Source of the DNA: Sandaracinaceae bacterium
GTDB lineage: Bacteria; Myxococcota_A; Polyangia; Polyangiales; Sandaracinaceae
Direction: 5' to 3'
Assembly (NCBI GenBank): GCA_020633195.1
Contig: JACKEC010000019.1
Location: 186,001-250,000 of the forward strand
DNA length: 64,000 bases
Notes under the pieces: model-generated
The model's database searches: none
The model's input: the letters and a program-made list of their open reading frames with translations, nothing else
What the model was told of the DNA's origin: nothing
Position numbers and translations under genes: made by a program
In this document: piece after piece, positions 61,003-64,000 of the stretch
Layout: every line of letters starts with the position of its first letter
Numbering within the stretch: position 1 is the stretch's first letter

Positions 61003-62115
61003 TCAGCGTCCTCGGAGCGCCAGAAACGGCTCGACCGCGCGGTAGAGGCTCGCCGAGAGGCGGGCGTGCGCGCGCTCGTTCGGGTGGTGATCGGTGGGGT
61101 GGACCCAGAGCGCGTCGGTCCGCTCGCCGAGCAGCGCCGCGCTCGTGTCGGTGAACGCGACCCCGCGCGCCACGAGCGCGCGCTCGATGGCGCGGTGCGT
61201 CTCGGTGAACGGGTAGTCGCCGTCGAGGTCGACGAGGAGGGGCAAGAGCGCGACGAGGAAGTCTGCCCCCGCGGCGCGCGCCGCGTCGCGCATCGCCACG
61301 ATGTGGTCCTGCGTCGCGGCCCAGCCGTCGGCGTTCGGGGCGGCGTAGAGGTCTCGGTACCACTGCAAGGTTTCTTGCCCGACCCGCGCGGCCTCGACGC
61401 GATCGGCGGTGACGGTGTAGACGCGGGGGATCCAGGTCGAGGGCGGCTCCTGATCGGACGCGAGCATCCGGCGGCGATCGACGATCCAGTCGTCGAGGTA
61501 GGTCTGCCGGGCGGCGAACGCCTCCGAGCGCTGCGCGTCGTTGAGCACCATCGCGTAGACGACGAGGTCGGGCGCGTAGGCGGCGAGCCGCGCGGGCAGC
61601 GCGTCGGCGAGCTGCGGGAAGTCGTAGCCGCGCCGGCCGCAGTTCACGACGTCCGCGCGATCCCCGAGGCGGCGGTCGAGCCGCGCGCTGAAGGTGTCCT
61701 CGCCGCGCACGCCCTGGCCCTCGGCGAACGAGTCCCCGACCACGAGCACGCGCAGGGCCCCCTCGGTCGGCGCGACCCCGGAGTCGCTGCGGCAGAGGTG
61801 CTCGTCGAAGCGGAGGCCCACCCCGCTCGGGGTGCGCTCGGCGATCGCGTCGAGCCGCTGCACGCCGCGCGCGGCCCACTCCGCGCGCACCTCCGCGTCG
61901 CGCAGGTCGAGGTCGAAGTAGCCGCGCGGATCGTCCGGGTAGGCGTCGACGACCGCCCGCTTGTCCGCGGACTCGAGGTGGTTCGCGTGCGCCCAGCGCG
62001 ACGCCTCGATCCCCGCGATCCGCAGGACGAGCTCCGCGCCCGCGAGCGACAGCAGCGTCGCCACGAGCGACAGGGTCAAGCGCTTGGCCCACAGGCCCCG
62101 GGCCGCGCTCGTCAT
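61003..62115 (-). CDS. membrane-anchored SGNH-type protein
   Basis: A 370-residue protein with an N-terminal helix (TLSLVATLLSLAGAELVLRI). SGNH-like blocks are VLVVGDSFAEGQGV (nucleophile Ser), VNCGRRGYDFPQL, VYAMVLNDAQRS (Asn) and WVHPTDHHPNERAHA (Asp/His). It shares the overall architecture of the 59.6 kb gene and belongs to the AlgX/AlgJ-like acetyltransferase/esterase group by pattern. It follows the methyltransferase gene by 4 bp. Confidence 0.82.
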   Translation of the reverse strand: MTSAARGLWAKRLTLSLVATLLSLAGAELVLRIAGIEASRWAHANHLESADKRAVVDAYPDDPRGYFDLDLRDAEVRAEWAARGVQRLDAIAERTPSGVGLRFDEHLCRSDSGVAPTEGALRVLVVGDSFAEGQGVRGEDTFSARLDRRLGDRADVVNCGRRGYDFPQLADALPARLAAYAPDLVVYAMVLNDAQRSEAFAARQTYLDDWIVDRRRMLASDQEPPSTWIPRVYTVTADRVEAARVGQETLQWYRDLYAAPNADGWAATQDHIVAMRDAARAAGADFLVALLPLLVDLDGDYPFTETHRAIERALVARGVAFTDTSAALLGERTDALWVHPTDHHPNERAHARLSASLYRAVEPFLALRGR

Positions 62116-62119
62116 CGCG

Positions 62120-62914
62120 TCACCGCGGGCGGAACGCCCGGTTCATCGCGAAGTGGTAGCCCTTCACGTTCGGGAAGTGGTCGGTGCGCACGTCGACGAA
62201 GCCGACCTCCTCGAGCAGCGGCGTGAGGCGCGCGTGGTCCCACCGGTAGACGCGGCGCATCGTCAGCGACTCGAGCGCGGTGGCGCCCGAGCGGTCGCGC
62301 ACGTGGTAGAGGTGATGCTCGTCGATGAAGTCCTCGCCGCGCTCCGCGACGATGGAGAGGCAGACGTGGCGCTCGCCGAGCGTGTGCTCCCAGGCCACGC
62401 GCGCGCGGCTCATCTGCTCCCAGTCCCACTCGAGGACGCGGCGGCCCGCGCCGGCGTCGGGCTCGGCCGCGTCGGCGAAGAAGTAGACGAGCGCGCCGCC
62501 CGGCTCGAGCGCCGCGAGCATCCCCGCGAGCTCCGCGCGGAGCGTGGCCTCGTCGTAGGTCCAGTGGAGCGCGTCGTTGAACACGAGGTCGTAGCGCTCC
62601 GGGCGCGCCCCGAGCTCGGCCCACGGCGTGGCGATCACCGGCACGTCGAGGCCCGCGTCGCTCAGCGCGGCGGCCGTCGCCTCGCGCGCGACCGCCGACG
62701 TGTCGCACGCGGTCACCTCGAAGCCCTCCTCGGCGAGGTTCACGGTGTGGTCGCCGAGCCCCGCGGTCGCGTCGAGGAGGCGCGGGCGACCGGGGTAGAG
62801 CGCCTTGAGCTCGCGCTGGCTGTCGCGCTTCCAGCGGCGGAAGTCGAGCGGGTCGCAGCGGCGACGGAAGAGCTCGAAGCGCCAGTAGCGGTCCCAGTTC
62901 AGCTCGCCGAGCAT
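62120..62914 (-). CDS. class I SAM-dependent methyltransferase
   Basis: A 264-residue protein. Motif I is PRLLDATAGLGDHTVNLAEE (DATAGLGD for the usual DxGxGxG), motif II VTACDTSAVA, motif IV YDLVFNDALHW, and LEPGGALVYFF. It begins MLGELNWDRYWRFELFRRR. It lies between the GH5-like gene and the SGNH protein on one strand with 4-12 bp gaps, a possible glycan-modification operon. Acceptor unknown. Confidence 0.85.
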   Translation of the reverse strand: MLGELNWDRYWRFELFRRRCDPLDFRRWKRDSQRELKALYPGRPRLLDATAGLGDHTVNLAEEGFEVTACDTSAVAREATAAALSDAGLDVPVIATPWAELGARPERYDLVFNDALHWTYDEATLRAELAGMLAALEPGGALVYFFADAAEPDAGAGRRVLEWDWEQMSRARVAWEHTLGERHVCLSIVAERGEDFIDEHHLYHVRDRSGATALESLTMRRVYRWDHARLTPLLEEVGFVDVRTDHFPNVKGYHFAMNRAFRPR

Positions 62915-62926
62915 CCCTCGCCCCCC

Positions 62927-63895
62927 TCAGCGCGTGGTCTTCAGCGTGTGGCGGACCTGGTCGCCGAGCGCGGTCGTGGTGCGCTCGCGCCCCTCGCCGC
63001 TGCGCAGCGCGCCGTCGAGCTGCCAGAGGAACAGCGCGTCGTAGCCGAGCCGGTCCGCGTTGTAGACGTAGTTGGTGAGGCCGGCCTCGTCGGCGCCGTC
63101 CTCCTTGGGGATCCCCGCCTCGCCCGCGATCAGCGGCAAGCTCGGGTCGAGCAGGCGCTCGTCGCCGAGGTACTCCGCGAGCTGCTCGCGCGAGGGGAGC
63201 CCCGCGGTCGGGTGGTAGACGTGCACGTCGACGAGGTCGAGGGCGGGGCCGCTCTTCCACAGGGAGGGCAAGAAGACGTGCCCCGTACCGGTGCTCACGA
63301 GCAGGCTCCGCTCGGCGCGGGCGGCGTCGCCGCAGATCTGGATCGCCTTGCCGATCGCGGCCCACGGCACCGGCTCGAGGGACGTCTCCTCGGGCTTCAT
63401 GCACTCGGCGGTGGCGGTCTCGGGCTCGTTGACGATCTCGAGCGCGACGAGGAGCGCCGGGTCGAGCTGGGCCACGATCGGCCGCACGACCCGCTCGGCG
63501 AAGCGCGCCGCCTGCTCGGGGTCGGCGAGGATCGAGCGCGTGATGGGGTCCTCCTCGCGAGGCCACGCGTTTCCGTCGAGGAGCGTCGGGTAGAGCTTGA
63601 GGCCGTGCAGCGTGGCGGCTTCCTGGATCACGTCGAGCGCTCGGAGCAGGTCGTCGTGCACACCGACCACCGCGCCGTCCTCGACGACGAGGCCCTCGGC
63701 GTTCTCGCAGAGCCAGAGGCGCACCGCTTCGAAGCCGAGCTCGCGCGCCTCGATCAGCGGCCGGTAGGAGGCCATCGCCTCGAACGAGACGGGCCACGTC
63801 GGGAAGCGGGGGTTCGGCGCGAGGTCGTGGCCGTAGTCCCCGCGCAGATAGCAGACGTTGACGCCGCGGAGCGCCCTCTTGCGGTCGGTGGTCAT
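62927..63895 (-). CDS. GH5-like glycoside hydrolase family protein
   Basis: A 322-residue TIM-barrel protein of the cellulase (GH5) superfamily. LRGVNVCYLRGDYGHDLAPN begins the barrel; the acid/base Glu is in ALEIVNEPETA (NEP) and the nucleophile candidate in LIAGEAGIPKED. DVHVYHPTAG fits the barrel strand. No signal peptide is seen, so it may act in the cytoplasm. ATG at 63895, four bases from the upstream partial gene, same strand. Confidence 0.82.
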   Translation of the reverse strand: MTTDRKRALRGVNVCYLRGDYGHDLAPNPRFPTWPVSFEAMASYRPLIEARELGFEAVRLWLCENAEGLVVEDGAVVGVHDDLLRALDVIQEAATLHGLKLYPTLLDGNAWPREEDPITRSILADPEQAARFAERVVRPIVAQLDPALLVALEIVNEPETATAECMKPEETSLEPVPWAAIGKAIQICGDAARAERSLLVSTGTGHVFLPSLWKSGPALDLVDVHVYHPTAGLPSREQLAEYLGDERLLDPSLPLIAGEAGIPKEDGADEAGLTNYVYNADRLGYDALFLWQLDGALRSGEGRERTTTALGDQVRHTLKTTR

Positions 63896-63899
63896 CGCG

Positions 63900-64000
63900 T
63901 CAGATGCCGTCGTGGATGTCGAGCGTGTTGCCCGAGCCGGCGCCCGCGACCTTGCGCGTCTTGCCGGTGCGCATCTTGTCGGGGACCCGGAGGGCGACCA
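63900..64000 (-). CDS. C-terminal end of an unidentified gene (cut by window)
   Basis: Only the last 33 codons are in the window, ending LRVPDKMRTGKTRKVAGAGS, GNTLDIHDGI and TGA. The stop is 4 bp from the GH5-like start, so it belongs to the same operon. Nothing more can be said. Confidence 0.7.
   Translation of the reverse strand, partial: VALRVPDKMRTGKTRKVAGAGSGNTLDIHDGI

Overview
This is a 64 kb chromosomal window, very GC-rich, from a myxobacterium (Myxococcota; the gene style suggests Polyangiales/Sandaracinaceae, which is an inference). The indications are two Ser/Thr kinases, a gmx1-type sigma factor, secreted proteins ending in MYXO-CTERM-like tails (Gly-Gly-Cys or Gly-Ser-Gly-Cys, a hydrophobic helix, then basic residues), MopE-type Cys/Asp motifs and many large Cys-rich or VWA lipoproteins. 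There is no rRNA and no CRISPR array.

Layout. 1-7.6 kb: a DUF4388/J-domain/TPR protein (cut by the window edge), an orphan hisD, a PAS histidine kinase, a translationally coupled PilZ/Ser-Thr-kinase pair and ttcA. 7.7-11.3 kb: two paralogous VWA lipoproteins. 11.3-14.4 kb: a 497 bp inverted-repeat cassette carrying a GxxExxY gene, inserted 7 bp behind recA, then recA and comM. 14.7-19.4 kb: lipoprotein, TPR protein, MopE/beta-propeller lipoprotein and an epimerase-like protein without its catalytic Tyr/Lys. 19.5-20.8 kb: a row of hairpins, the SRP RNA, tRNA-Ser(GGA), tRNA-Ser(CGA), tadA, tRNA-Arg(ACG) (the TadA substrate) and tRNA-Ser(GCU). 20.8-29.2 kb: secreted proteins, a Tat-exported intradiol dioxygenase, a Ser/Thr kinase with an N-terminal zinc-finger anti-sigma motif divergent from a sigma factor, a methyltransferase lipoprotein, a YCII protein, a class I aldolase and tRNA-Ser(UGA).

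29.16-46.90 kb is a genomic island. It starts at tRNA-Ser(UGA) with a tyrosine integrase and ends in a 41 bp copy (39/41 identical) of the 5' half of that tRNA. It holds an excisionase-like gene, alkB, a 5'-truncated TraD-like coupling protein, a decayed transposition-ATPase fragment, and a cargo that looks devoted to envelope and ion homeostasis: two porin-like beta-barrels, PepSY, an OmpR/histidine-kinase pair, MgtC, small membrane proteins, a DUF4118 protein, a KefB-type K+/H+ antiporter, a beta-propeller lipoprotein and a periplasmic-binding-fold regulator. Direct repeats of TGTCAC spaced 11 bp apart sit upstream of several cargo genes.

47-64 kb is ordinary chromosome again: Cys-rich lipoproteins, a long-chain acyl-CoA synthetase overlapping a NupC nucleoside transporter, a divergent histidine kinase/NtrC pair, a lipoprotein with 13 Cys repeats, a TetR/SDR pair sharing an 18 bp palindromic operator, a 168 bp MITE-like relative of the 11.3 kb cassette, a fibro-slime lipoprotein, two SGNH-type proteins, a methyltransferase and a GH5-like protein.

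Many gene pairs overlap by 4 bp (GTGA, ATGA or TTGA), which fixes several starts and argues for translational coupling.
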